Positions 16,149 through 23,947 are shown, numbered from the stretch's first letter. The stretch: 24,084 bases of DNA from an uncultured Campylobacter sp. (GCA_900772495.1 CAAHEJ010000093.1:1-24084), one strand, 5' to 3'. Made by a program: numbers and translations. The notes: generated by a model from the letters alone, not told the origin.

Positions 16149-17381
16149 ATGCGCCAAAGTTTAGAAAAACTTAAAAAAAATACACAAAAATTACTCATTT
16201 TAAGCCCAAAGGACAAGAAATTCATCATTTTGCGTATAGCTGAGGCTTTGCGCGGGCGCAAGGGCGAGATTTTAAGCGCAAATGAAAAGGATTTAGCGGC
16301 ATTTAGCAAGGGCGAGGCTTTGCGCGACAGACTTTTGCTAGATAGCAAACGCTTTGACGCCCTTTGTGCGAGCTTGGAGCAAATCGCGCATTTAGATGAC
16401 CCTGTGGGCAAGGTGCTTGCGGGCTGGGTAAATGAAGCGGGACTTAAAATCGAAAAGGTAAGCGTGCCTTTGGGCGTGGTGTGCGTGATTTACGAGGCGC
16501 GCCCTGCCATCAGTGCTGAGCTTGTGGCGTTGCTTTTAAAAAGCTCAAACGGCGGGGTTTTAAAGGGCGGCAGCGAGGCGAAAAACACAAATTTAGCGAT
16601 ATTTGAGTGCGTGCAAGATACCTTAAAAGGCTATGGTTTAGAGCATTGCTTTTTAATGCTAAATGACAGAGCCGCGCTCAATGAGCTTTTGCAGATGAGT
16701 GAATTTATCGACCTTGTCGTTCCGCGCGGCAGTTCGGCGATGATAAATGAGATAGCCAGCAAGAGTAAAATTCCGCTGATTAAGCACGACAAGGGTTTGT
16801 GCCATACCTTTGTCGATGAAAGTGCGGATTTAAAGGACGCCGTGTCTATCATCATCAACGCAAAGTGCCAACGCCCAAGTGCTTGCAACGCATTAGAGAG
16901 TTTGCTCGTCCATAAAAACATAGCCAAAGAGCTTTTTGCCTTGCTCGTGCCTGAATTTACCAAAAACGGCGTGAAAATTTACGCCGATGAGCCGAGTTTA
17001 GCTTTGCTTAAAGGCGCAAAGCTCCAAATGCAAGCCGCTAGCGAGCAGGATTATCTCACGGAGTGGCTTGATTTAGCACTTTGCGTAAAAATAGTCAAGG
17101 ATACTTGCCAAGCCATAGAGCATATCAACGCTTATGGCTCAGCGCACTCTGATGCCATACTCTCAAACAACGCCGAAAATATCGCCTTATTTCAAAGGCA
17201 GGTAAATTCAGCCTGCGTTTATGCCAATGCTTCGACTCGTTTTAGCGATGGGGGTGAGTTTGGCTTTGGGGCGGAGGTGGGCATAAGCACGAGCAAACTC
17301 CACGCACGCGGTCCTATGGGCGTAAATGAGCTTTGCACTTACAAGTATCTTGTCAGCGGAGCAGGACAGGTTCGCTCATAG
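16149..17381 (+). CDS. proA: Glutamate-5-semialdehyde dehydrogenase (gamma-glutamyl phosphate reductase)
   Basis: This 410-residue cytoplasmic enzyme reduces gamma-glutamyl phosphate with NADPH to glutamate-5-semialdehyde, the second step of proline synthesis. It has the aldehyde dehydrogenase fold. KVSVPLGVVCVIYEARP begins the cofactor region, LKGGSEA and VPRGSS follow, and the catalytic cysteine is C246 in SACNALESLLVH. The ProA signature CQAIEHINAYGSAHSDAI is complete, as is the late GAEVGISTSKLHARGPMG segment. The ATG has AAGGA 6 nt upstream and its own promoter. proB is not adjacent. The last 29 nt overlap the 3' end of the convergent exonuclease gene. Confidence 0.96.
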   Translation: MRQSLEKLKKNTQKLLILSPKDKKFIILRIAEALRGRKGEILSANEKDLAAFSKGEALRDRLLLDSKRFDALCASLEQIAHLDDPVGKVLAGWVNEAGLKIEKVSVPLGVVCVIYEARPAISAELVALLLKSSNGGVLKGGSEAKNTNLAIFECVQDTLKGYGLEHCFLMLNDRAALNELLQMSEFIDLVVPRGSSAMINEIASKSKIPLIKHDKGLCHTFVDESADLKDAVSIIINAKCQRPSACNALESLLVHKNIAKELFALLVPEFTKNGVKIYADEPSLALLKGAKLQMQAASEQDYLTEWLDLALCVKIVKDTCQAIEHINAYGSAHSDAILSNNAENIALFQRQVNSACVYANASTRFSDGGEFGFGAEVGISTSKLHARGPMGVNELCTYKYLVSGAGQVRS

Positions 17382-18141
17382 CCTTGCGCTCTTTGAGCGT
17401 GCTTTTGCTGAAATTCAGCAAGTCCTGCGTGCTTTTTATGTAAAAGGGTAGCTTTGAAATGCAGTGTTGCAAGATATTTGCGGCGGATAAAGCATCGGCT
17501 AATGCCCTGTGATGCGGCGTTTGTATATCCAAAAGCTCTTTGAGCGCGGCGAGTGAGTATTTGGGGCTTGCGATAAGGCGGCGAGAGAGATTTATAGTGC
17601 ATAAGCGTTGATTTAAAAGCACGCCAAAGCCGCATTTATCAAGCGAAGCGGAGATGAAACCATAGTCAAAGCCCACATTGTGCGCCACGAAAATGCTGTC
17701 TCCTAAAAAAAGCCTAAATTCGTTCAGCACGGCGGGCAAGTGCGGGGCGTTTGCGAGCATTTTGCTTGTGATACCCGTAAGCTCGCTGATATTTTCAGGC
17801 ACTTCACTTGCTCGCACAAGGCTTTCAAAGCGGGCGATTTCCTTGCCATTTTGCACCTTAACCGCACCGATTTCGATGATTTGCCCGCTTTTAACGCTGC
17901 CCGTGCTTTCTATATCGACAACGCAAAAGATTTCGTCTTTGATTTTAGTGCTTTTGCTTTTGAGCGAAATTTCATTTTTTGCATTTAAATTCACGCCAAG
18001 CCCCAAGAGCTTGACATTGTCCAAGTCAAAATCCACGAATTCAAGCTCATCAATTGCGCTAAATTCACGCTCAAACCACGCGTATGGCTTGCTTTGCTTT
18101 GCAAGCTCGTTGATGAACGCATCGATTTGCTGCTGACTCAA
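17353..18141 (-). CDS. dnaQ: DEDDh 3'-5' exonuclease, DNA polymerase III epsilon-like
   Basis: This 262-residue protein has all DEDDh residues: D76 and E78 (VVDIEST), H154-N-x-x-F-D159, and H211-x-A-x-x-D216. Such enzymes remove 3'-terminal nucleotides using two metal ions, as proofreading subunit or as a free repair nuclease. The exonuclease core starts only at about residue 70, so there is a 70-residue N-terminal part I do not recognise, absent from E. coli epsilon. The first available start is TTG, sharing bases with the rpe stop codon (TTGA), and no strong Shine-Dalgarno is visible. Translation probably depends on coupling to rpe. A later start is possible but has no good ATG. The assignment as replicative epsilon is uncertain. 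Confidence 0.8.
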   Translation of the reverse strand: MSQQQIDAFINELAKQSKPYAWFEREFSAIDELEFVDFDLDNVKLLGLGVNLNAKNEISLKSKSTKIKDEIFCVVDIESTGSVKSGQIIEIGAVKVQNGKEIARFESLVRASEVPENISELTGITSKMLANAPHLPAVLNEFRLFLGDSIFVAHNVGFDYGFISASLDKCGFGVLLNQRLCTINLSRRLIASPKYSLAALKELLDIQTPHHRALADALSAANILQHCISKLPFYIKSTQDLLNFSKSTLKERKAMSEPVLLR

Positions 18142-18785
18142 AACTCACACTTTAACGATGAAATAGCGGCTTTATAGTCTTTTGAGCCAAAGATATAGCT
18201 TCCAGCCACGAGTATATCAGCACCAGCTTGCTCCAAATCGCTAGCATTTAAGCCATTGACACCGCCATCAACTTCTATAAACACCTTCGCGCCCTTTTTG
18301 TTGATAAGCTCGCGCAGTTCTTTCACCTTGTCGATGACAAGGGGCAGGAATTTTTGCCCGCCAAAGCCCGGATTTACGCTCATCAAAAGCACCAAATCCA
18401 CAAATTCAAGCAAATGCACTAAATTTGCCACGCTTGTGTGCGGATTTAGCACTATCCCAGCACCAACCCCGTTTTGTCGCAAATGCTCGCAAAGCCTTAC
18501 AGGGTGGGCTTCATTTTCTATGTGAAAGCTGATGAATTTAGGCTTTAAGGGCAAAAAATACTCTACAAATTGAGCTGAGTTTTGCACCATCAAATGCACA
18601 TCTAGTGGCACTTTGCTGACACTTTGCAAATCCTTTATCACGCAGGGTCCAAAGGTGAGATTTGGCACAAAATGCCCATCCATCACATCAATGTGGAGCA
18701 AATCCGCCCCAGCCTTGCTTACAGCTTTTACCTCATCGGCTAAATGCAAGAAATTCGCGGACAATAAGCTCGGAGCTATATACAT
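18138..18785 (-). CDS. rpe: Ribulose-phosphate 3-epimerase
   Basis: This 215-residue TIM-barrel enzyme interconverts ribulose-5-phosphate and xylulose-5-phosphate in the pentose phosphate pathway. The family signatures are LLHIDVMDGHFVPNLTFGP (metal and substrate ligands H and D) and LLMSVNPGFGGQKFLP, and the phosphate-binding end EVDGGVNGLNA...DILVAGSYIFG is present. The frame extends 20 codons further upstream, but MYIAPSLLSANF is the canonical N-terminus and has AAAGG (18794-18798) at the right distance. The stop codon overlaps the downstream exonuclease start, so the two form one unit. A possible -10 on the minus strand, TATAAA at 18882-18877 behind a T-run, is weak. Confidence 0.96.
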   Translation of the reverse strand: MYIAPSLLSANFLHLADEVKAVSKAGADLLHIDVMDGHFVPNLTFGPCVIKDLQSVSKVPLDVHLMVQNSAQFVEYFLPLKPKFISFHIENEAHPVRLCEHLRQNGVGAGIVLNPHTSVANLVHLLEFVDLVLLMSVNPGFGGQKFLPLVIDKVKELRELINKKGAKVFIEVDGGVNGLNASDLEQAGADILVAGSYIFGSKDYKAAISSLKCEF

Positions 18786-18847
18786 ACAATTTACCTTTCT
18801 ATATTTGTGTAAAATCATCACTATTTTGCCGCATATTTTTTGCAAAA

Positions 18848-18862
18848 TAGCTTTAAAAGCTA
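18848..18862. repeat. Near-perfect palindrome in rpe-rpmB intergenic region
   Basis: TAGCTTT-A-AAAGCTA forms 7-bp arms about a single central base. It lies 63 bp upstream of rpe in the divergent AT-rich gap. It could be a regulator binding site for rpe, or chance in AT-rich DNA. No partner copy is seen elsewhere in the window. Confidence 0.35.
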
Positions 18863-18911
18863 AATTTTAGTCAAATTTTATAAAAAAATCCTAAAAATTT
18901 GGAATTTTTTA

Positions 18912-18929
18912 AGTTTATTTTGCTAAAAT
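18912..18929 (+). promoter_or_regulatory. Candidate rpmB promoter
   Basis: TAAAAT (18924-18929) preceded by TTTTGC, with phased T-runs upstream, fits a Campylobacter-type promoter lacking a -35. The predicted start near 18936 gives a leader of about 25 nt with AAAGGA before the rpmB ATG. One mismatch to TATAAT. Confidence 0.6.
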
Positions 18930-18960
18930 GTGCGTTTTATTTTAAAGTAAAGGAAAAACG

Positions 18961-19152
18961 ATGTCAAGAGTTTGTCAAATCACAGGCAAAGCCCCTATGG
19001 TAGGCAACAATGTCAGCCACGCCAACAACAAAACCAAAAAGCGATTTTTGCCAAATCTGCGCACCGTGCGCATCAAGCTTGAAGACGGCACGAGCAAGAA
19101 AATCAAAATCGCCGCTTCGACTTTGCGCACGATTCGCAAGAATTCCCGCTAA
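18961..19152 (+). CDS. rpmB: 50S ribosomal protein L28
   Basis: This 63-residue protein starts MSRVCQITGKAPMVGNNVSHANNKTKK, the diagnostic L28 N-terminus, and continues FLPNLRTVRIKLEDGT...RTIRKN. L28 is a late-assembly protein near the base of the L1 stalk. It has one cysteine (C5, with T8 where zinc-binding forms have the second Cys of a CxxC), so it is a zinc-free type. AAAGGA lies directly upstream. A hairpin follows the stop codon. Confidence 0.97.
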   Translation: MSRVCQITGKAPMVGNNVSHANNKTKKRFLPNLRTVRIKLEDGTSKKIKIAASTLRTIRKNSR

Positions 19153-19157
19153 ATGTG

Positions 19158-19216
19158 AATTTTTAGCGCAAAATTCAAGCCTTGTGAGCTGAATTTTCGC
19201 TGAAAATTGTATTTTT
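19158..19216 (+). terminator. Probable terminator after rpmB
   Basis: AATTTTTAGCGCAAAATTC (19158-19176) pairs with GAATTTTCGCTGAAAATT (19191-19208) with one G.U and a single bulged C, around a 14-nt loop, and is followed by GTATTTTT. The stem is AT-rich but long. It begins 6 nt after the stop codon. Confidence 0.6.
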
Positions 19217-19252
19217 GCAAATTTTGTGCGAGAAATTTAAGATTTTTAGCCC

Positions 19253-19277
19253 TTTTTTTGCAAAAATTCGTTATAAT
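19253..19277 (+). promoter_or_regulatory. Promoter of the DUF465-chemoreceptor pair
   Basis: A T7G tract (19253-19260) is followed 11 nt later by a perfect TATAAT (19272-19277). No -35 is visible. Transcription would start near 19284, and AAAGGA (19295-19300) lies 6 nt before the ATG. Layout and spacing are the same as at proA. Confidence 0.8.
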
Positions 19278-19306
19278 TTTACAAAATTTTTCGTAAAGGA
19301 CGAGTT

Positions 19307-19525
19307 ATGTGGCACGAGTATAGAGAGTTGATGACCGAGCTGAAAGGCAAGGACGGGCGTTTTGACAGCTTGTTTGAAAAGCACAACGAGCTTGATGACA
19401 AGATAAAAGACGCCGAGGCGGGGCGGATACGCCTTGACAGCCTTGAAATTTCAAGGCTTAAAAAAGAAAAATTACAAGTTAAAGAGGAGCTAGGGCAGTA
19501 TCTGGCTAGCTACTCCAAAGAATAG
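19307..19525 (+). CDS. DUF465 (YdcH-like) small coiled-coil protein
   Basis: This 72-residue, highly charged protein is predicted to be helical throughout. MWHEYRELMTELKGKDGRFDSLFEKHNELDDKI and RLKKEKLQVKEEL match the DUF465/YdcH family pattern of two antiparallel helices. No enzymatic residues, membrane segment or signal peptide are visible, and the family's function is not established. It has its own promoter, and its stop codon overlaps the Shine-Dalgarno (AGGAGG) of the chemoreceptor gene. The two are therefore co-transcribed and probably translationally linked, which suggests, without showing, a role alongside the receptor. Confidence 0.85.
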   Translation: MWHEYRELMTELKGKDGRFDSLFEKHNELDDKIKDAEAGRIRLDSLEISRLKKEKLQVKEELGQYLASYSKE

Positions 19526-19535
19526 GAGGCAAATC

Positions 19536-20666
19536 GTGTTTGGTTCAAAAGACAATGCAGAAACTTCTGGCAGCAGTCAAGAAATTCAGGTGCTTAAAGA
19601 GCAAATCGCTCGTTTGAGTAGCGAAAATTCAGCACTCAAAGAGCAGCTTGCAAACCAAGATAAAGGACAAGGCGGCGGTAGCTTGCAAAAGAATTTAAGC
19701 CCAGTGCTTTTAGACGGCACTCTTGAAGATGTCGTTGCCGTGCAAAACGATATGAACGACAATGTCTTAAAGGCAGAAAATATCGCTAAAATCGCAAACG
19801 CAGCCGTTCAGTCTATGAGCGAGCTTGGCGAGATAACAGACTCCATCACTTCGTCCTTAAACGACATAATGGAAAGCGCGAACAAATCCCGCGACACGGC
19901 GACAGTGCTTCACAAAAGTGTCGATGATATCTCAAATGTCATTGAGTTGATTAAGGCGGTGTCTGACCAAATCAACCTTCTAGCACTCAACGCCGCTATT
20001 GAGGCGGCTCGTGCGGGCGAACACGGACGAGGCTTTGCTGTCGTGGCTGATGAGGTGCGAAAACTTGCCGAAAAAACCCAAAAAGCCACTTCTGAGGTAG
20101 AGATGAATATCAACTTGTTAAAGCAAAATGCAAACGAAATGTTTACCCAAAGCGAGCAGGTAGAAAAAGTCTCCACAGACAGCAGTGCGCATATCACGCG
20201 CTTTACTGAGCAGTTTGATAAATTGCGCGAGCAAGCCCACGCAAGTAGCGCAAATTCAGCCGCTATCGTATCAGAAACCTTTGTATCCTTAGTAAAGCTC
20301 GACCACGTCGTCTTTAAGCTCAACGGCTACAAAGAGATTTTCTCGCATTCTGGCAAAAAGCTCAGCGACCAGTTTAATTGCCGCTTAGGCAAATGGGTAG
20401 CAGGAGACGGCAGAAAGCGTTTTGGCACAAATGTAATGTTCCCACAAATCAACGACCCGCACCAAAGAGTGCACGAAAATATGAATGAAGCTATTGAGCT
20501 TTCAGCTAGACACGATGAAAGCTATTATGATAAAATCGTCTCTTGCTGCCAAAATGCTGAGGGCGGTTCAAGGCAACTCTTTGAGGTGTTCAAAGAGATG
20601 ATAGCCATTTCTCGCAACAACAACGAAATGCTCGCCCAAACCTTTGACGAAACCCCAGCGCAATAG
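19536..20666 (+). CDS. Soluble methyl-accepting chemotaxis protein with C-terminal CZB zinc-binding domain (TlpD/Tlp6-like)
   Basis: This 376-residue protein has no membrane segment or signal peptide, so it is a cytoplasmic receptor. An N-terminal coiled coil (about 14-40) leads to the MCP signalling domain, whose hairpin tip DQINLLALNAAIEAARAGEHG (from about 144) contacts CheA and CheW. The C-terminal CZB domain supplies likely zinc ligands H257 (LDHVVFK), C282 (CRLGKWV), H309 and H313 (PHQRVHE). The architecture matches H. pylori TlpD and the C. jejuni Tlp6 type, which sense intracellular redox or metabolic state. The start is GTG, supported by AGGAGG (19524-19529). It follows the DUF465 gene by 10 nt and ends 2 nt from the convergent Nudix gene. 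Confidence 0.93.
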   Translation: MFGSKDNAETSGSSQEIQVLKEQIARLSSENSALKEQLANQDKGQGGGSLQKNLSPVLLDGTLEDVVAVQNDMNDNVLKAENIAKIANAAVQSMSELGEITDSITSSLNDIMESANKSRDTATVLHKSVDDISNVIELIKAVSDQINLLALNAAIEAARAGEHGRGFAVVADEVRKLAEKTQKATSEVEMNINLLKQNANEMFTQSEQVEKVSTDSSAHITRFTEQFDKLREQAHASSANSAAIVSETFVSLVKLDHVVFKLNGYKEIFSHSGKKLSDQFNCRLGKWVAGDGRKRFGTNVMFPQINDPHQRVHENMNEAIELSARHDESYYDKIVSCCQNAEGGSRQLFEVFKEMIAISRNNNEMLAQTFDETPAQ

Positions 20667-20668
20667 TA

Positions 20669-21262
20669 TCAAAGCCCATATTTTTGGGCTTTGTGCCTCA
20701 TAAACCAAAGATAAGCGAATTCAAAACTCGCCGCGTGAATGACTTTTTTGCTGAATTTTTCAAATTCAGCCACTTTGACAAAAACGCTTTCTATTTCCTC
20801 ATCATCGACACCGCCACCCTTGCCCCTTTTATCACTCTCATCAACCTCGCCGTAAAAAAGACTTTGCTTGCTTGTGCCTGAGCCAAAACCGCTGTAAAAT
20901 TCGCCGATTTTTTCAAGGTGCTTTGGCAGGTAACCAAGCTCTTCAAGGCATTCTTCTTTTGCTATGTCCTCAACACTTAAATTCTTATCCACAAGCCCAG
21001 AGCAAAGCTCGACAGAATACCCTAACTCACTTTGGGGCAAAGAGATATTGTTTCGCATTTGATAGTCCCACAAAGGAATGCGAAATTGCCGCACGAAAAT
21101 AAAGCTCTGCCGCTCTTTGTGATAAAGCAGCACGCTCACGCTATCAAGGCTTTCGATGAAGTCCCACGAGTGCTTTTTGCCGCCCTTTTCATAGGTGTAA
21201 CGCTTTGCCTTAATGTAAATCGAGCCTTTAAATTCCTCTTGTTTGAGCGTTTTGGTGTCCAT
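20669..21262 (-). CDS. Nudix hydrolase, ADP-sugar/UDP-sugar pyrophosphatase type
   Basis: This 197-residue protein has a Nudix box at about residues 89-111 (GLVDKNLSVEDIAKEECLEELGY), with the metal-binding glutamates E103, E104, E107 and E108. The box has extra residues between its first Gly and the REUxEE-like part, as in the YffH/NUDT14 branch that cleaves nucleotide sugars. VRQFRIPLWDY before it and FYSGFGSGTSKQSLFYGEV after it also fit that branch. Likely products are a nucleoside monophosphate and a sugar phosphate; the substrate is not determinable. The Shine-Dalgarno AAGGGA precedes the ATG. It starts 16 nt behind clpB and should be transcribed with it. Confidence 0.87.
   Translation of the reverse strand: MDTKTLKQEEFKGSIYIKAKRYTYEKGGKKHSWDFIESLDSVSVLLYHKERQSFIFVRQFRIPLWDYQMRNNISLPQSELGYSVELCSGLVDKNLSVEDIAKEECLEELGYLPKHLEKIGEFYSGFGSGTSKQSLFYGEVDESDKRGKGGGVDDEEIESVFVKVAEFEKFSKKVIHAASFEFAYLWFMRHKAQKYGL
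20671..20692. terminator. Hairpin shared by convergent chemoreceptor and Nudix genes
   Basis: AAAGCCCA (20671-20678) pairs exactly with TGGGCTTT (20685-20692) around TATTTT. It starts 4 nt after the chemoreceptor stop codon and lies within the last codons of the Nudix gene. It is a plausible bidirectional terminator, but without a T-run beyond the stem on either strand. Confidence 0.55.
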
Positions 21263-21278
21263 TATAAAATTCCCTTTT

Positions 21279-23852
21279 TTAAATTTTTCTTATCACTATC
21301 TCGTTTTTATCAGCGTCTATAAGTATGCTCTCATCGCTTTTTAGCTCATCACTTAGTATCATATCGCTGAGTTTGTCCTCTATCATATCATAAATAGCGC
21401 GTTTTAAAGGGCGCGCCCCAAAGTCCTCATCAAAGCCCTCTTTGGCGATGAGTAGTGCGGCGTTTTCGCTAAGCTCTGCCTTTATGCCCTTGTTTGCAAG
21501 GCTAGCTTGCAAGTCTTTGAAAAGTAGCTTCACTATCTCAAAGGCTTCGTCCTGCCCGAGTGGGTTAAAGGTGATGATATCATCAAGGCGGTTTAAAAAT
21601 TCAGGCTTAAAAAAGTTTTTAAGCTCCTTTTTTACCGCCTCTTCTTGCTCCTGCCCCTTTAAATTTACAATGGCATTTGATGCTATGTTTGAGGTTAAGA
21701 TGATAATGGTGTTTTTAAAATCCACCGTAACGCCCTTACTGTCAGTCGCTCTACCATCATCTAAAATCCCCAAAAGCACATTAAAGACATCTTGATGAGC
21801 CTTTTCTACCTCATCAAAAAGCACCACGCTGTAAGGCTTGCGGCGCACTTTTTCGGTAAGCTCACCGCCCTCTTCGTGTCCCACATAGCCCGGAGGCGCG
21901 CCCAAAAGCCTTGAAACGCTGTGTTTTTCCATAAATTCACTCATATCAAAGCGAATCATCGCGCCCTCATCATCAAACAAAAACTTCGCCAAAGCCTTAG
22001 CGGACTGGGTTTTGCCAACGCCTGTTGGACCTAAAAACAAAAAGCTTCCTATGGGCTTGTTGCTGTCATTTAGCCCTGCTTTGTTGCGTTTTATAGCCCT
22101 TGCTAGGGCTTTCATCGCCTTGTCCTGCCCGATGACACTTTGCTTTAAATGCTCTTCAACCTGCAAAAACTTTTGCTTTTCGCTAGTAAGCATTTTTTGC
22201 ACGCTAATGCCCGTCCATTTGCTTAAAATTCCAGCGACTAAATCCTCATCGACTTGATTTTTAAGCAGCACACCAGCCTCGCTCATCTTGCGCCATTTTT
22301 CATCATTTTCCACAAGGGCTTTTTCAAGGCTTGGGATTTTGCCATACTCTATCTCAGCCGCCTTTTGAAACTCGCCCTTACTTTTGGCTAAATTTGCCTC
22401 GTTTTTAAGGTTGTCAATCTCTTTTTTCTTTTCATTTATGGCGTTAAACACGGCTTTTTCGTTTTCAAAGCGTGAATTTAGCTCACTTTGCTTTTCTTTT
22501 AAATTCGCTAGTTCCTTTTCTATTTCAGCAAGCCGTTTTTCGTTGTTTTCATTTTGCTCCATTTTTAAGGCTTCATTTTCCACTTGCAAGGTTTCAATGT
22601 CCTTTTTTACTTTACGCAGTGAGCTTGGCTCGCTTTCTATTTGCATTTTAAGCTCGGCTGCGGCTTCATCGATTAAGTCTATGGCTTTATCGGGCAAAAA
22701 TCTATCGCTTATGTAGCGTTTGCTGAGCTTTGCCGCCGCCACAAGCGCGCTGTCATTTATGCGAACATTGTGATGAATTTCAAGTTTTTCTTTTATGCCC
22801 CTAAGCATTGACAGAGCTTCATTTACGCTTGGCTCGCTTACATTTATGGGCTGAAAACGGCGTTGCAAAGCCGCGTCTTTTTCAAAGTATTTGCGGTATT
22901 CTTTAAGTGTGGTTGCGCCTATGGTGTGTAGCTCGCCACGCGCTAGGGCTGGTTTTAAGATATTTGCTGCATCCATTGAGCCTTCACTAGCTCCCGCGCC
23001 CACAATGGTGTGAATTTCATCGATAAACAAGATGATATTTTCATTTTTTATCACTTCATTAACCACAGCTTTAAGCCTATCCTCAAATTCGCCCCTATAC
23101 TTTGCGCCCGCGATTAAAGCACTCATATCAAGGGCGATGACTTTTTTATTTTGCAGTGAAGTTGGCACATCTTTTTTGACTATGCGCCCAGCTAATGCCT
23201 CGACAATAGCCGTTTTGCCAACGCCCGGTTCGCCAAGCAAAATGGGGTTGTTTTTGGTTTTGCGTATGAGAATTTGCATTAGCCTTTCTATTTCTTCTTC
23301 TCTGCCGATGACAGGGTCAAGTTTGCCCTCACTTGCCTTTGCGCTTAAATCAATGCCAAATTTCTTTAAGCTATCAAGGGTTTCATCGCCTGTTTTGCTC
23401 TCTATTTTGCGCCCTGCTCGCAAGGACTCAATCTCTTTTTTAAACTCATTTAAATCCAAAAATTTAGCCAAAATGTCCTTTATGGGCGCTTGCGTGCTGG
23501 CTGATAAAAGCCAAGTATCCACAGCCAAAAAGCTATCCCCATTTGCACTCATCAGTCCTTTTGCGCTTTCAAGCGAGTTGATGAATTCATTACCAAAACG
23601 CACACTTTCACGGCTCACATTTGAGCTTGTTGGAAGTTTTGCTATCTTGCTTTTGATTTCAAGCTCCACAGCCTCTTTTGAAACGCCCATTTTGTTGAAA
23701 ATTTGATTTAAAAGGCTCGCACTATCCACGCTTAAAGCCCAAAAAAGGTGCAGCGGGGCTATCTCGCTGTTTTTAGAATGTATGGCTAAACTCGCCGCGC
23801 TTTCGACATTTGAAAGCATAGAATCAGTTAAAAAATCTTGTAAATTTGCCAT
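21279..23852 (-). CDS. clpB: ATP-dependent disaggregase ClpB
   Basis: This 857-residue protein is the full length of bacterial ClpB, a hexameric cytoplasmic machine that extracts and threads aggregated proteins with help from DnaK. The N domain covers about 1-145. AAA1 has Walker A GEPGVGKT (207-214), pore tyrosine Y252 in AGAKYRGEFE and Walker B ending D278-E279. The coiled-coil middle domain spans about 410-530. AAA2 has Walker A GPTGVGKT (608-615), pore loop GYVG (Y656) and Walker B D680-E681. No ClpP-docking loop is recognised, as expected. AAAGGAC precedes the ATG. A consensus promoter lies about 100 nt upstream, and a Nudix gene follows. Confidence 0.97.
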   Translation of the reverse strand: MANLQDFLTDSMLSNVESAASLAIHSKNSEIAPLHLFWALSVDSASLLNQIFNKMGVSKEAVELEIKSKIAKLPTSSNVSRESVRFGNEFINSLESAKGLMSANGDSFLAVDTWLLSASTQAPIKDILAKFLDLNEFKKEIESLRAGRKIESKTGDETLDSLKKFGIDLSAKASEGKLDPVIGREEEIERLMQILIRKTKNNPILLGEPGVGKTAIVEALAGRIVKKDVPTSLQNKKVIALDMSALIAGAKYRGEFEDRLKAVVNEVIKNENIILFIDEIHTIVGAGASEGSMDAANILKPALARGELHTIGATTLKEYRKYFEKDAALQRRFQPINVSEPSVNEALSMLRGIKEKLEIHHNVRINDSALVAAAKLSKRYISDRFLPDKAIDLIDEAAAELKMQIESEPSSLRKVKKDIETLQVENEALKMEQNENNEKRLAEIEKELANLKEKQSELNSRFENEKAVFNAINEKKKEIDNLKNEANLAKSKGEFQKAAEIEYGKIPSLEKALVENDEKWRKMSEAGVLLKNQVDEDLVAGILSKWTGISVQKMLTSEKQKFLQVEEHLKQSVIGQDKAMKALARAIKRNKAGLNDSNKPIGSFLFLGPTGVGKTQSAKALAKFLFDDEGAMIRFDMSEFMEKHSVSRLLGAPPGYVGHEEGGELTEKVRRKPYSVVLFDEVEKAHQDVFNVLLGILDDGRATDSKGVTVDFKNTIIILTSNIASNAIVNLKGQEQEEAVKKELKNFFKPEFLNRLDDIITFNPLGQDEAFEIVKLLFKDLQASLANKGIKAELSENAALLIAKEGFDEDFGARPLKRAIYDMIEDKLSDMILSDELKSDESILIDADKNEIVIRKI

Positions 23853-23878
23853 TTTTTGTCCTTTGTGTTGAATTTTGT

Positions 23879-23925
23879 TTAAAATTCACTCTTTTTGTAA
23901 GCGAATTTTAACCTATATCGGTTAA
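23879..23925 (-). promoter_or_regulatory. Overlapping hairpins in the clpB 5' leader
   Basis: On the clpB strand, TTAACC-GATATA-GGTTAA (23925-23908) forms a 6-bp hairpin. TTAAAATTCGC (23911-23901) pairs with GTGAATTTTAA (23889-23879) through 11 bp with one G.U, around an 11-nt loop. The two share bases 23908-23911, so they cannot both be complete. The Shine-Dalgarno lies downstream of both and is not obviously paired. A switch or attenuator is possible but unproven. Confidence 0.45.
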
Positions 23926-23947
23926 TCATTTTAAACCTTTATACAAA

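Noticed and set aside
18786..18845. Upstream extension of rpe by 20 codons
   Set aside because: The added residues do not resemble Rpe, and the internal ATG at 18785 has a well-placed AAAGG and gives the canonical N-terminus.
23032..23706. 224-residue plus-strand open frame opposite clpB
   Set aside because: It is antisense to conserved ClpB domains, is Ser/Leu-rich without recognisable motifs, and has no Shine-Dalgarno or promoter.
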